DNA from: FEN-1219 sp963817615
Lineage (GTDB): Bacteria > Pseudomonadota > Gammaproteobacteria > Steroidobacterales > Rariloculaceae
Assembly (NCBI GenBank): GCA_963817615.1
Contig: CAWFPH010000002.1
Span: 682,001 to 746,000, forward strand
Direction of reading: 5' to 3'
Length of the DNA: 64,000 nt
Translations under genes and position numbers: made by a program
Shown: positions 27,101-35,643 of the stretch, in pieces
Layout: each line of letters starts with the position of its first letter
Numbering within the stretch: position 1 is the first letter of the stretch
The notes under the pieces: model-generated
Databases searched by the model: none
What the model was told of the DNA's origin: nothing
The model's input: only the letters and a program-made list of their open reading frames with translations

Positions 27101-29671
27101 TTCGCGGCCGCACGCCAGCGCCGCGGGTATCCGACCCATGATCAGCAGCACGCTCGTCTTGATGGTGTACAGACTCGCGCGATCGATCATCGAAGCCGCA
27201 TGCGCGAACGCATCGTCGAGCACGGCGAAGGCCCCGTCGTAGTCCGCGACGAGCGCGAGACTTTCGGCGAGCCGTTGATGCGCGTCGAACACGAGCTCGT
27301 AGCGATCGCGCCAGGCCGCCTCGCCGAGCAGCTCTACGGCGTGCCGCAAGCAGCGGACGGCCAGATCGTATGCGGTCGCGTCCCGGGCCTTCGCACCTGC
27401 GCGAAGGTCGAGCTCGGCCAGACGGAGCCGCTCAGCGGGGTTGCCGATCAGCTCGATTCCCTGATTCAGATGGTTCACGACGTCGAATAGCCGCGATTCG
27501 ACCTGCGCCGCCGACGCCCCGTCGAGCAGCACGCGGCCGATCGCGAGATGCAGCGCTGGCTTTTCCTCGTCGGTCAACATGGCGTACGCGGCCTGCTGGA
27601 CGCGGTCGTGGAGGAACGCAAAGCGCCCGTAGACGAGCGGCGACTCCAGGGCGTCCGGATCGAGGCTCTCGAGGCCGGACAACGGCACTATCAGACCGTC
27701 GTCGATCGCGGGCTGCAGATGCACCGCCGTTGCGGCCCCCGAGCGGTGGTCCACCCCGGCGAGCACGCGCAGCTCGAAGCGGTTGCCGATTGCAGCGGCG
27801 ACGCGCAGCACTTCGCGCGTGTCGTGCGGCAGCTTTTCCAACCTCGCTGCCAGAAATTCCGCAACGTTCTCCGTGATCGCCGCGTTCTGCACGGCGTCCG
27901 CGTCGTAGCGAAACGTCCGCGAGCTGGCGTCGAAGTAGATCAACTTCGATTCGTGCAATGCCTGAAGGAATTGCCGCATGAAGAACGGATTGCCGCCGGT
28001 CTTCTGCCGAATGATCTCCGCAAGCGGTGCGGCGGTGTGGGTGTCCTGTCGCAGCGCGCTCGCCACGAGCTCCGCGATGTCGGCCGCACCGAGCGGCTGC
28101 AGGTTCACGGAGTGCACGTGCAGCCCCTGCTTCATCTGCTCCTTCACCGCCAGCATGAAGGGATGGGTCTGCGGCACCTCGTTGTCGCGGTAGGTCATCA
28201 CGACCAGCAACGACTCGGTGGCGCGCGCCGAGACGATCAGCGTGACCAGGTTCAGGCTGGCGGAGTCCGCCCATTGCATGTCGTCCAGAAACAGCACGAG
28301 CGGGTGAGCGCGCTTACAGAAGACCTGCACGAAGTTCTGGAACACGAGGTTGAAGCGGTTCTGCGCCTCGAGCGCCTCGAGGTCGGCCACCCGGGGCTGC
28401 GGACCGATGATCAGCTCGAGCGCCGGGACCACGTCGACGATCAGCTGCCCGTTCGGATGCACCGCCGCCTGGATCGAGCGGCGCCACGCCGCGATCGCTT
28501 CCTCGCTTTCGGTGAGCAGCTGCTGCACGAGGTCCTGAAACGCGTGCACGAGCGCGCTGAACGGCACGTTCTGCTGTAGCTGATCGAATTTGCCGGCGAT
28601 GAAATAGCCGCGTTGGCGCGTGATCGGCTGATGGATCTCCTGCACGAGCGACGTCTTGCCGATACCCGCGTGGCCGGCGACCATCACGGACTCGACGCTG
28701 CCGCGCGCGACGCGCTCGAAAGCCTGCAGCAGCACGTCGGTCTCGGTCGCGCGTCCGTAGAGCTTCTGCGGCGGCTCGAAGCGATCGATCGCGTCCTGCG
28801 CCGCGAGCGAGAACGGCGCAATCTCCTGGCCCGACTCGAGCGCGCCGAGACAGAGCTTGAGATCGGCCGCGAGACCGGAGGCGCTCTGATAGCGCTCTTC
28901 GGGCTCCTTCTGCAGCAGCTTCATCACGACGTTCGACAGGGGCTCCGGTATGCGGCTGGACCGCACGCTCGGCGGCACCGGCTTGCCTGCGATGTGGAAA
29001 TGGACCATCTCGAGCGGGTCCGCGCTGTCGTGCGGCAGCTGACCGGTGAGTAGCTCGTAGAGCGTGACGCCGAGCGAGTACAGGTCGGCGCGATAATCCA
29101 AGCTGCGGTTCATCCGGCCGGTTTGCTCCGGCGCGATGTACGCGAGCGTTCCCTCGAGCGCGGCCGGCGCCTTGAACTTGTTCTCCTCGGAGCGCAGCCG
29201 CGTTGCGATGCCGAAATCGATCAGCTTCAGACGCTGCGTCTCGGCGTCGTACATCACGTTGTGGCTGCTGAGATCCTTGTGGATCACGCCGGCCGCATGC
29301 ACCTCGGCGACGATCTCGACGAGCCGCACCGCGATTCGCAGCCGCTCCATGAGGGCCGCGTGGGAGTGGGTTTCGATCCAGCGCCGCAGCGACGCACCGG
29401 GCACGTCCTCCAGCACCAGAGCGATTTGACCGTCGTGGCGCACGAGGTCGAGCGCCTTCGCGACGCCGTCGCAATCGAGCGACGCAAGGATGTCGTATTC
29501 GTTGCGATAGCGCGTGAGCGCGCGGACGGAAACGGTGCCGCTGCGAGAGCGCTTGATCACGACGCACGCACCGTCGGCGGCCCGCCGCGCGCGGTACACA
29601 ACGGACGCGCTGCTATCGTGAACGGGCTCGCCCCGTTGATAGCCCGGCAGTTCTTCCGGCTCGTGCGCCAT
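24170..29671 (-). CDS. hybrid Ser/Thr kinase-ATPase-GAF-histidine kinase
   Basis: This 1833-residue protein starts at an ATG behind GAGGG; a TTG 30 bases upstream is less likely. The N-terminal Ser/Thr kinase domain (1-275) has Lys40, catalytic loop HKD (131-133, in place of HRD), DFG (152-154) and APE. Next come a large AAA/STAND-type ATPase (P-loop 333-340, GHAGIGKT), ~900 residues of helical repeats of the TPR/adenylate-cyclase-associated kind, a GAF domain (~1390-1540), a coiled coil, and a histidine kinase with phosphoacceptor His1561 (LHNVGN) and an ATPase domain (DNGIGI near 1751, GFGLHN). It resembles the hybrid kinases of myxobacteria and cyanobacteria. The next gene, overlapping by 4 bp, is its likely receiver. 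Confidence 0.9.
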   Translation of the reverse strand: MAHEPEELPGYQRGEPVHDSSASVVYRARRAADGACVVIKRSRSGTVSVRALTRYRNEYDILASLDCDGVAKALDLVRHDGQIALVLEDVPGASLRRWIETHSHAALMERLRIAVRLVEIVAEVHAAGVIHKDLSSHNVMYDAETQRLKLIDFGIATRLRSEENKFKAPAALEGTLAYIAPEQTGRMNRSLDYRADLYSLGVTLYELLTGQLPHDSADPLEMVHFHIAGKPVPPSVRSSRIPEPLSNVVMKLLQKEPEERYQSASGLAADLKLCLGALESGQEIAPFSLAAQDAIDRFEPPQKLYGRATETDVLLQAFERVARGSVESVMVAGHAGIGKTSLVQEIHQPITRQRGYFIAGKFDQLQQNVPFSALVHAFQDLVQQLLTESEEAIAAWRRSIQAAVHPNGQLIVDVVPALELIIGPQPRVADLEALEAQNRFNLVFQNFVQVFCKRAHPLVLFLDDMQWADSASLNLVTLIVSARATESLLVVMTYRDNEVPQTHPFMLAVKEQMKQGLHVHSVNLQPLGAADIAELVASALRQDTHTAAPLAEIIRQKTGGNPFFMRQFLQALHESKLIYFDASSRTFRYDADAVQNAAITENVAEFLAARLEKLPHDTREVLRVAAAIGNRFELRVLAGVDHRSGAATAVHLQPAIDDGLIVPLSGLESLDPDALESPLVYGRFAFLHDRVQQAAYAMLTDEEKPALHLAIGRVLLDGASAAQVESRLFDVVNHLNQGIELIGNPAERLRLAELDLRAGAKARDATAYDLAVRCLRHAVELLGEAAWRDRYELVFDAHQRLAESLALVADYDGAFAVLDDAFAHAASMIDRASLYTIKTSVLLIMGRIPAALACGREGARMFAVDLPEDREQVRALLQKETEAILERAETIGVENLLDLPPMSDRATTALMALLTHCLPAAYQYDQDSYALLTCTMVRLSLDHGNCPLSARAYGSFAALIVSALRRYDVGYRFAKLGVDLAHKLNDPSVLSGVYFLWAMFASHWMKPIDESIELYGKSIQFGLQSGDHLHAGYSIARRFAHRQYRGTPLAELHEEALAAIEQLRRIGDGTNIDFVLPRLRFIDWLQGDRAHGQTLGSDEHDETSCTAMIQARGNRSFESDWFILLAMHRYYCTEYRAAYDFARFSETLLPYSAGFVTRGEQAAFFALSIAALCGDASIEEGPILAAELEHNRTLLKQWAESCPENYGHLHLLVEAESARIAGARIEAADLYDRAINAARDQSYLNIEALAAEVAARFWFADNKPDFGRVYLEKALHAYEIWGAVGKAADLRAAYGLAPARNPAAAATAGSTTLGPAERGDALDLATVLKANQAIAGEIVLEKLLATLLEIIMENAGAESVALLLESEGEFLVQGLKHGTENARTMVGEPVRQSAAVSRGIVNYVIRTAEYVVLADPATRGKFRNDPYVRSRHPKSVLCAPLTYKGKLSGIVYLENNQVAGAFTPDRLEALNILMAQIAVSIENAMLYAKQEQQTRAIEAANVTLTKEIAERKRAELELSRYKDHLEELVRERTSELERAQGRLLDMSRRAGMAEVASGVLHNVGNVMNSVNVGASVTRDAVKALPVESLGRACDLLEQNAPRLADYLRSDVTGRKLPDYLRKLADALLEEKRSILAQLDQLSTHLEHMKQIIAAQQSYAKVNGVNEVCTLEEIAETALSLSEGVLRNRSIEVVREYEKLPPVLVDRHQILQILVNLISNAKHALEASAAPARRLTVRIAKVDGGVRVEVRDNGIGIRRENLAKIFNHGFTTKKEGHGFGLHNCANAAQQMDGSLTAYSDGPGQGASFVLRIPLEYAADLPQRVGFGEAAGGSQ

Positions 29672-29857
29672 TTGGCCCTCGGCGCCGCGTCGACGCGGCA
29701 ATTACGCGTCCGCTAGCCCGGGACCTCGATGCGCGGCCGAGCGCGGCGCTACTCGTCATAAGATCGTCCCGGCGCAAGCGAACCTTAGCGTCCTGGACGG
29801 ACCTGGCTCACAGTTCCTTTTCGGCCGGCGGCGGCGGCCGTCGCATAGAATCGATGC

Positions 29858-30622
29858 GTGAGCAGCATGGCCCGAGCGTTTGGCATCGCACGTTCGATTG
29901 CGATGTATTACGGCGTCCCGTTCAGGGCGCGCCGGCTGCGGCGGCTCTACCGGCCGTTCGTGTCCCCGGGGGCGCTGTGCTTCGATGTCGGAGCGCACGC
30001 GGGGAATCGGGTGCGCTGTTGGCGGCGGCTCGGCGCGCGCGTGGTCGCGATCGAGCCGCAGCCGGATTTCGTGCGCTTGCTCGAGCTGTTCTACGGCCGC
30101 GATCCCGGCGTCGCGATCGTGGCGGCCGCCGTCGGCCGCGCACCGGGCCGCGCGAAGCTGCTGCTTTCCGAACGGACGCCGACCGTCACGACGCTGTCGG
30201 CGGAGTGGGTCGACGCGGTCCAGCGCGACCCTCGCTTCCGCGGCGTGCGCTGGACCGAAGCGGCAGAGGTGCCCATCACGACGCTGAACGCGTTGATCGC
30301 GCACCACGGAGTGCCGCAGTTCGTGAAGATCGACGTCGAGGGCTACGAGGCGGAGGTGCTCGCAGGCCTCGATACCGCCGTCCCCGGCTTGTCGTTCGAG
30401 TATTCACCGGCCGCACGTGCACCGGCCGTCGGCTGCATCGCGCGACTGTCGGCGCTCGGGGAGTACCGGTACAACTGGTCGCTCGGCGAAAGCCATACGC
30501 TGCGGGCGAACCGCTGGCTAGACGCCGACGCGCTGCGCGCGCTGCTCGAATCGCTACCGCCCGATGCGCCGTCGGGCGACGTCTACGCGGTGCTCGCCCG
30601 TGGGGCGATCTCGCCGCGCTGA
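29858..30622 (+). CDS. FkbM-family SAM-dependent methyltransferase
   Basis: The 254-residue protein starts at GTG, with an in-frame ATG three codons later. SAM-binding motif I is CFDVGAHAGNR near residue 41, followed by the acidic VVAIEPQPDF, and the FkbM hallmark FVKIDVEGYEAEVL lies near 154. FkbM enzymes O-methylate sugars, polyketides or other glycosylated products. A TAGAAT hexamer ends 6 bases before the GTG, which could be a -10 box of a leaderless message, though no -35 was found. It lies between the hybrid kinase (divergent) and the sulfatase-like gene (convergent). Confidence 0.85.
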   Translation: MSSMARAFGIARSIAMYYGVPFRARRLRRLYRPFVSPGALCFDVGAHAGNRVRCWRRLGARVVAIEPQPDFVRLLELFYGRDPGVAIVAAAVGRAPGRAKLLLSERTPTVTTLSAEWVDAVQRDPRFRGVRWTEAAEVPITTLNALIAHHGVPQFVKIDVEGYEAEVLAGLDTAVPGLSFEYSPAARAPAVGCIARLSALGEYRYNWSLGESHTLRANRWLDADALRALLESLPPDAPSGDVYAVLARGAISPR

Positions 30623-30647
30623 CACACGGGGCGAAGTCGGCCGGCCG

Positions 30648-32330
30648 TCAGCCCGATTCGTCGTTCGCAGACGCCCGCCGCAGCGGCCCTTTGGGGGGCG
30701 CCGCGGATTGCGAAGCCGGCTCCGCCGGCGCATCGAACGCCCGCAGCAACAACGTCGTGAGCGCCGCCATGTCGGCGATCGGCTTCTGTCCAGCCTGCAG
30801 TCCCATGCCCTCGATGAAGCCGGCCGAGCGCAGCGAGTCGGCGATGGCGGCGTTGCGGGTGATCACGTGCACCGGCACGTCCCAGCGCGCCGAGGGCCCG
30901 CTGACCTCGGCGGCCGGCTGGTGATCGCCGAGCAGCACGAGCACGAAATCGGCCGTTGCACGCTCGCGCAGATATCCCGCGAGATACGTGAACGTGTACG
31001 CGACGGCTTCGCCGTACGGACGCGAGAGATGCGTCCAGTCCGGCCCGTGCGCGATGCTCGCGGCCGCGGCCGCCGGGTCGTACGGCTCGGAGCCGAGCAG
31101 CCGCTGCCAATCGGGTTGATACGGCGGCGTGGGCCGAAACGGCATGTGCGTGTTGACCGTCGGAAAAAACGCGAACAGGGGTTTGCGATTGCTCGGGCCG
31201 AGCTCGGCCGCATCGAGCTTTGCAAGCGAGTATTGGTCCGGAATGCGCCACCAGCCGAATTCCGGTCCCCGGTAGTCGAGATCACGGTCGCCGTAAATCG
31301 CATCGAAGTGGTAGAACGAGCCTTCGGGCCACGCGTCCTTCAAGCCCGGCATCACTGCGATCGCGCGATAGCCGGATGCCTCGAAGCGCGATGCGAGCGT
31401 CTCTCGCTGTTGCGTGAGCAGCAGCGAGTAGTTGCCGGGCTCGCGCACCTCGAACCCGCTCAGCAGCGATGAATGGGCGAGCCACGACAGTCCGCCGAAG
31501 GTCGGCGATTCGACGAACGCGGACACCACGCGACGTCCGGTCGCGGCCGCGGCCGCCTCGGTGGCCGCACGCGCAGGCGTCGCGAGCGCGGCGAGCGACG
31601 GCATGTCGTACGTTACGGCGCCGTATGACTCGAGGAACATCAGCAATACGTCCGCGCCATCGAGACGTTTCAGATTCGAGGGCGCGAGCGGTGCGATCGG
31701 CAAGCTGCGCGCGGTCGCGCTCGACCGCGCGTCGTAGATGAACGCGAATTGCTGCCAGTACGTCTTCGTGACGGGCAGCGAGAACCAATACTGAGCCGGC
31801 CAATCCGCACCGCGGCTTGCCGCGTACAGCGTGACGATGCCGAGCGCGAGCACGCCCATCGCGCGGCGCATCGGGGGCGCGCGCAACCCGTCGGCCACAC
31901 GCCCCAACGCCCACCACAGCGCCGCAACCACGCCGACCACGAGCGCCACCAGGGCGACCGCAGCCACGATCAGCAAGCCGGTCGGCGCGACCTTCGCGAG
32001 CATCGCCGCGACGTTCGGCAGGTTCTGCGAGTCCCAATAGAGGTTCACGGGTCGTCCGTACAGCGCCGGCGCGGTCACCTCCGCGTAGCGGCCGACCGCC
32101 ATCACGAACAGCAGCACCGTGAGCAGCGTCCAGACCACGCGGCCCGGCGGCCGCACGAGCTCCGCGTAAGCCGCCAGCACGAGCAGCAGCGCCGCGAGCT
32201 CGATCGAAAGCTCGTGGCGCGTCGTGATCAGCGGTGTGGGCCAGACGTTCTGGAACGTGACCGCGGCGTTCAACAGGAACAACGCGATGCCGAGCGTGAG
32301 CCAGCGGATCGCGGCGCGCGACGGTCTCAT
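30648..32330 (-). CDS. sulfatase/LtaS-like membrane phosphotransferase
   Basis: The 560-residue protein starts at the ATG of MRPSRAAIRWL, 7 bases after the stop of the CDP-alcohol phosphatidyltransferase. About five N-terminal helices (to ~170) precede an extracytoplasmic alkaline-phosphatase-fold domain. The domain shows MFLESYGAVTYD (metal site and possible Thr/Tyr nucleophile region), VNTHMPF and VLLGDHQPA, as in LtaS, EptA and OpgB-type enzymes. A phosphoglycerol or phosphoethanolamine transfer onto a glycan or lipid is more likely than true sulfatase activity. Coupling with the phosphatidyltransferase supports a lipid or headgroup role. Confidence 0.8.
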   Translation of the reverse strand: MRPSRAAIRWLTLGIALFLLNAAVTFQNVWPTPLITTRHELSIELAALLLVLAAYAELVRPPGRVVWTLLTVLLFVMAVGRYAEVTAPALYGRPVNLYWDSQNLPNVAAMLAKVAPTGLLIVAAVALVALVVGVVAALWWALGRVADGLRAPPMRRAMGVLALGIVTLYAASRGADWPAQYWFSLPVTKTYWQQFAFIYDARSSATARSLPIAPLAPSNLKRLDGADVLLMFLESYGAVTYDMPSLAALATPARAATEAAAAATGRRVVSAFVESPTFGGLSWLAHSSLLSGFEVREPGNYSLLLTQQRETLASRFEASGYRAIAVMPGLKDAWPEGSFYHFDAIYGDRDLDYRGPEFGWWRIPDQYSLAKLDAAELGPSNRKPLFAFFPTVNTHMPFRPTPPYQPDWQRLLGSEPYDPAAAAASIAHGPDWTHLSRPYGEAVAYTFTYLAGYLRERATADFVLVLLGDHQPAAEVSGPSARWDVPVHVITRNAAIADSLRSAGFIEGMGLQAGQKPIADMAALTTLLLRAFDAPAEPASQSAAPPKGPLRRASANDESG

Positions 32331-32337
32331 CGGGCTC

Positions 32338-33087
32338 TCAACCACGCCGGGCGAGCCAAGCGACGTCGACCACGAACGAGCCCCCGAGCAGCAGCAGCCC
32401 GAGCAGTGCAATCGCGGCGCTCGCAGGCGCGCCGACGAGCGGCGCGAGGCACACGATCAACGCGACGACTTGCACGACGCACAAGGCCTGGCGCCTGCGG
32501 CTCGGCGGCAGCGGCGCGGCGAGCCACGGCAGCACGAGCGCGGCGGCGACGAACAGATAGCGAAGCGCGCCCGCAAGGACGATCCACCCGCCGGCCTTGT
32601 CCAACCGCCAAACGAGCAGCGCAAGTGCGAGGATCAGCAACGCATCGGTCTCCATATCGAAGCGTGCGCCGAACGGCGTGGCTTCGCCGCGCAGGCGGGC
32701 GATACGGCCGTCGACGCCGTCGAGCAGGGCCGCAAGCGTGGCGAGGGCGACGCCGACCCAGGCCACTCGACTCGACGGCGCGGCGCCGAGCAGCGCAATC
32801 AGCAGCATCGTGAGCGCTGCACGCGCGAGCGTGACGAGATTCGCGGCACCGAAGCGCGGCGCCCGCCAATACGCGGCCGCCAGCCAAGCGAACAATGCGG
32901 CGCCGACGAGCGTCGCGGCCAGCGCTCGCCAGTGGAACGCCGCGTCGACGGCAGCCGCCCGCTCGAGCATTAGAGCCGCGGCGACGGCAACCGCCGTGTA
33001 CAACGCGAGCCAGACCACGACGCTGAGCGGCGGACGCAGCCGCAGCGCACGTGACTCGTCGACGGTGGGAATCGAGCCGGTCTGCAT
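32338..33087 (-). CDS. CDP-alcohol phosphatidyltransferase family protein
   Basis: The 249-residue integral membrane protein has the full CDP-OH-P motif: DGVDGRIAR, then eight residues, then GARFDMETD, supplying all four metal-binding aspartates. About seven helices are present. It would transfer a phosphoalcohol from a CDP-activated donor to a second alcohol in the inner membrane; which one is unknown. The chosen ATG (MQTGSIPTV) avoids overlap with the divergent dehydrogenase; an upstream in-frame ATG at 33183 would run into that gene. No strong ribosome-binding site is visible. Confidence 0.85.
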   Translation of the reverse strand: MQTGSIPTVDESRALRLRPPLSVVVWLALYTAVAVAAALMLERAAAVDAAFHWRALAATLVGAALFAWLAAAYWRAPRFGAANLVTLARAALTMLLIALLGAAPSSRVAWVGVALATLAALLDGVDGRIARLRGEATPFGARFDMETDALLILALALLVWRLDKAGGWIVLAGALRYLFVAAALVLPWLAAPLPPSRRRQALCVVQVVALIVCLAPLVGAPASAAIALLGLLLLGGSFVVDVAWLARRG

Positions 33088-33167
33088 AGCCGCGAGACGC
33101 TTGCATGTTTGCGGCGCTGTTGCAAGTATGGCTCGCGGCGCCCTGCCCGCCTCCGCCGCCACCGCGC

Positions 33168-34142
33168 ATGGCCGAAGAAACACGCTCGTTTTGGATCGCG
33201 GCGCCGCTCGTCGGCGAGATTCGCACCGACGCGTTGGCCGAGCCGCGCGCGGACGAGGTGCTCGTGCGCTCGTTGTACAGCGGCGTGAGCCGAGGCACCG
33301 AGGCGCTCGTGTTCCGCGGCGCCGTTCCCGAGAGCGAGCGGCAGCGAATGCGCGCGCCCTTTCAGAGCGGCGAGTTCCCGGCCCCCGTCAAATACGGCTA
33401 CTGCAATGTCGGCGTCGTAGAACGCGGGCCGGCAGCGCTCCTCGGGCGCAACGTGTTCTGTCTATACCCGCATCAGACGCGCTACGTAGTGCCGGCGGCC
33501 GCGGTGACACCGTTGCCCGAAGGCGTGCCGCCGGCCCGTGCCGTGCTCGCCGCGAATCTCGAGACGGCGATCAACGGCCTGTGGGATGCGGCGCCGCGTG
33601 TCGGCGATCGGATCGCGGTCGTCGGCGCCGGCACGGTCGGATGCCTCGCCGCGTGGCTCGCGGCCGGCGTCGCGGGGTGTCGCGTGGAGCTCGTCGACGT
33701 CGACGTGCGCAAGGCCGAGGCCGCAGCGGCGCTCGGCGTCGCGTTCAGCGCCCCGACCGCGGCCGCTCGCGACGCGGACATCGTTGTGCACTGCAGCGGC
33801 ACGGCCGCGGGTCTCGCGACAGCGCTCGAGCTTGCGGGCCTCGAAGCGACGGTCGTCGAGCTCAGCTGGTACGGCTCACTCGCGCCGGCCGTGCCGCTCG
33901 GCGAGGCATTTCATAGCCGCCGCCTCACCCTCAAATCGTCGCAGGTGGGCGCCGTCGCGGCGGCGCAGCGGGCGCGTTGGACGACCGGCCGGCGCCTCGC
34001 GCTGGCGCTCGAGCTGCTGCGCGACGCGAGGCTCGACGCATTGATCAGCGGCGAGAGCGACTTCGACGAGCTCCCGGCCGCCCTCGCTCGACTCGCGGCA
34101 GGCTCCGGCTACACTCTGTGCCACCGAATTCGCTATTCCTGA
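33168..34142 (+). CDS. MDR-family zinc-type dehydrogenase, noncanonical
   Basis: The 324-residue protein starts at ATG (MAEETRSFWIA); the frame upstream is Pro-rich and overlaps the divergent gene. It has the medium-chain dehydrogenase layout: a GroES-like N-domain with SGVSRGTEALVFRG, where the catalytic-zinc Cys of classical alcohol dehydrogenases is Ser, and a Rossmann domain with VVGAGTVGCLAA. The absent zinc cysteines suggest an NAD(P)-dependent reductase or dehydrogenase with altered chemistry. It leads a plus-strand operon with the PTPS-like, glycosyltransferase and methyltransferase genes, with gaps of 15, 7 and -4 bp. Confidence 0.82.
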   Translation: MAEETRSFWIAAPLVGEIRTDALAEPRADEVLVRSLYSGVSRGTEALVFRGAVPESERQRMRAPFQSGEFPAPVKYGYCNVGVVERGPAALLGRNVFCLYPHQTRYVVPAAAVTPLPEGVPPARAVLAANLETAINGLWDAAPRVGDRIAVVGAGTVGCLAAWLAAGVAGCRVELVDVDVRKAEAAAALGVAFSAPTAAARDADIVVHCSGTAAGLATALELAGLEATVVELSWYGSLAPAVPLGEAFHSRRLTLKSSQVGAVAAAQRARWTTGRRLALALELLRDARLDALISGESDFDELPAALARLAAGSGYTLCHRIRYS

Positions 34143-34157
34143 GCGCACGGAGGCCGC

Positions 34158-34562
34158 ATGTTCAGCGTTTGCGTCCGCGATCACTTCATGATCGCGCATA
34201 GCTTCCAGGGCGAGGTGTTCGGACCGGCGCAAGGCTTGCACGGCGCGACTTACGTCGTCGACGCGGAGTTCAAGCGTGCGGCGCTCGATGCGGATGGCGT
34301 CGTCGTCGACATCGGTGCGGCAAGCGCGCTGTTGCACCGAGTGCTGGCGTCGCTCAACTTCCGCAATCTCGACGACGAGCGTGCCTTCACGGGCCGCAAC
34401 ACGACGACTGAGTTCCTCGCATTCGCGATCTTCGAGCGGCTTGCAGCCGGTATCGTGGACGGCGCGCTCGGCGCGGGCGCGCGCGAGCTTGCGGCGCTGC
34501 GCATCACACTGCACGAATCGCACGTCGCGTGGGCGGCCTACGAGGCGCCGTTGCGCAAGTGA
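34158..34562 (+). CDS. 6-pyruvoyl-tetrahydropterin synthase-like protein, degenerate
   Basis: The 134-residue protein has the length and T-fold pattern of PTPS/QueD proteins: FMIAHSF (His14) and LHGATY (His28) near the N-terminus, the conserved VVDI Asp51, RNTTTEFLA matching the family's NPTSE block, and Glu120 in LHESHV. Key residues are changed. The second histidine of the HGH zinc motif is Ala30, the catalytic Cys before it is absent, and the Asp-His of the catalytic relay (LDHHYLND in QueD) reads LNFRNLDD. It may bind a pterin or pyrimidine without the normal chemistry. A GGAGG site precedes the ATG. Confidence 0.8.
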   Translation: MFSVCVRDHFMIAHSFQGEVFGPAQGLHGATYVVDAEFKRAALDADGVVVDIGAASALLHRVLASLNFRNLDDERAFTGRNTTTEFLAFAIFERLAAGIVDGALGAGARELAALRITLHESHVAWAAYEAPLRK

Positions 34563-34569
34563 TGGCGGC

Positions 34570-35643
34570 GTGAGCGCGCTCGACTTCGTCGTTCCGGGCG
34601 ATCCGAGCACGCCGACGGGCGGCTACATCTACGATCGCGAGATCGTGCACGGGCTCGCGGCGCTCGGCTGGCGCACGACCGTGCATTCGCTCGATTCGAG
34701 CTTTCCACGACCGACCGCTGCGGCGCTGCGCCACGCGCGCGAGCTCCTTGCGGCGCTCCCGACCGGCGCGCTCGTCGTGATCGACGGGCTCGGCTTGCCC
34801 GGCCTCGATCGGGTGCTCGAGACGCAGGCAAAGAGGCTTGCGCTCGTCGCGCTCGTCCATCATCCGGTCGCGCTCGAGACCGGCCTCGACGCTCCGACCG
34901 CGCGGCTGCTCGAAGCCGACGAGAAGCGCGCGCTCGCGCTGGTCGCGCGCGTGATCACGACCAGTCAATGGACCGCCCGCGCGCTCGCGCGCTACGACGT
35001 GCCCATCGAGCGGATCCGCGTCGTGGAGCCCGGCGTCGATCCGCGCGCCGAAGCGCAGCTCGAGCCCTCGGAGCGCGAGCACGCGCACGGCACCGTGAAT
35101 CTCTTGTGCGTGGGCACGCTCACGCAGCGCAAGGGCCATGCCGTGCTGCTCGACGCGCTGGCGGATTTACGCGACCGCAAATGGCACCTCACCTGCGCCG
35201 GTAGCCTCACGCGCGACCACGAAACGACCGCTGCCGTGCAGCGGCAGATCGAGCGGCTGCGTCTCGAGCAGCGTGTGAGCCTGCTCGGCGATCTCGACGC
35301 GGCGACCCTCGAACGTCACTACGCACGGGCCGATCTATTCGTGCTGCCGTCATATTTCGAGGGTTACGGGATGGCGCTCGCGGAGGCGGTCGCACGCGGC
35401 CTACCGGTCGTGAGCACGACCGGCGGCGCGATACCGGAGACCCTGCCGGCCGGCACGGGCGCGCTCGTGCCGCCCGGCGACAGCCGCGCGCTCGCGAAGG
35501 CGCTCGCCGTACTGCTCGACGAGCCGAGCGCGCGGCGCGAGCTCGCGGCCCGGGCGCGCGCGGCCCGCTCGACGCTGCCGACGTGGCGCGGCGCGACGGA
35601 GAAGTTCGCAGCCGCGCTCGCAAACCTCGGTACGCGCGGATGA
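34570..35643 (+). CDS. GT4-family glycosyltransferase
   Basis: The 357-residue protein starts at GTG, 7 bases after the PTPS-like stop. It has the GT-B fold of family 4: an N-terminal TPTGGYIYDREIVHGLAAL segment, a central VGTLTQRKGHAVLLDAL, and the C-terminal donor-site block LPSYFEGYGMALAEAVARG followed by TTGGAIPE. The EGYGMALAEA Glu pair is the EX7E motif of retaining GT4 enzymes. The donor and acceptor are unknown; the neighbourhood suggests a small GTP-derived acceptor or a lipid. The stop overlaps the methyltransferase ATG by 4 bp. Confidence 0.87.
   Translation: MSALDFVVPGDPSTPTGGYIYDREIVHGLAALGWRTTVHSLDSSFPRPTAAALRHARELLAALPTGALVVIDGLGLPGLDRVLETQAKRLALVALVHHPVALETGLDAPTARLLEADEKRALALVARVITTSQWTARALARYDVPIERIRVVEPGVDPRAEAQLEPSEREHAHGTVNLLCVGTLTQRKGHAVLLDALADLRDRKWHLTCAGSLTRDHETTAAVQRQIERLRLEQRVSLLGDLDAATLERHYARADLFVLPSYFEGYGMALAEAVARGLPVVSTTGGAIPETLPAGTGALVPPGDSRALAKALAVLLDEPSARRELAARARAARSTLPTWRGATEKFAAALANLGTRG

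Noticed and set aside
30638..30647. 10-bp CGGCCGGCCG palindrome between convergent FkbM and sulfatase genes
   Set aside because: Too short and with no loop or T-run; not enough for a terminator call.
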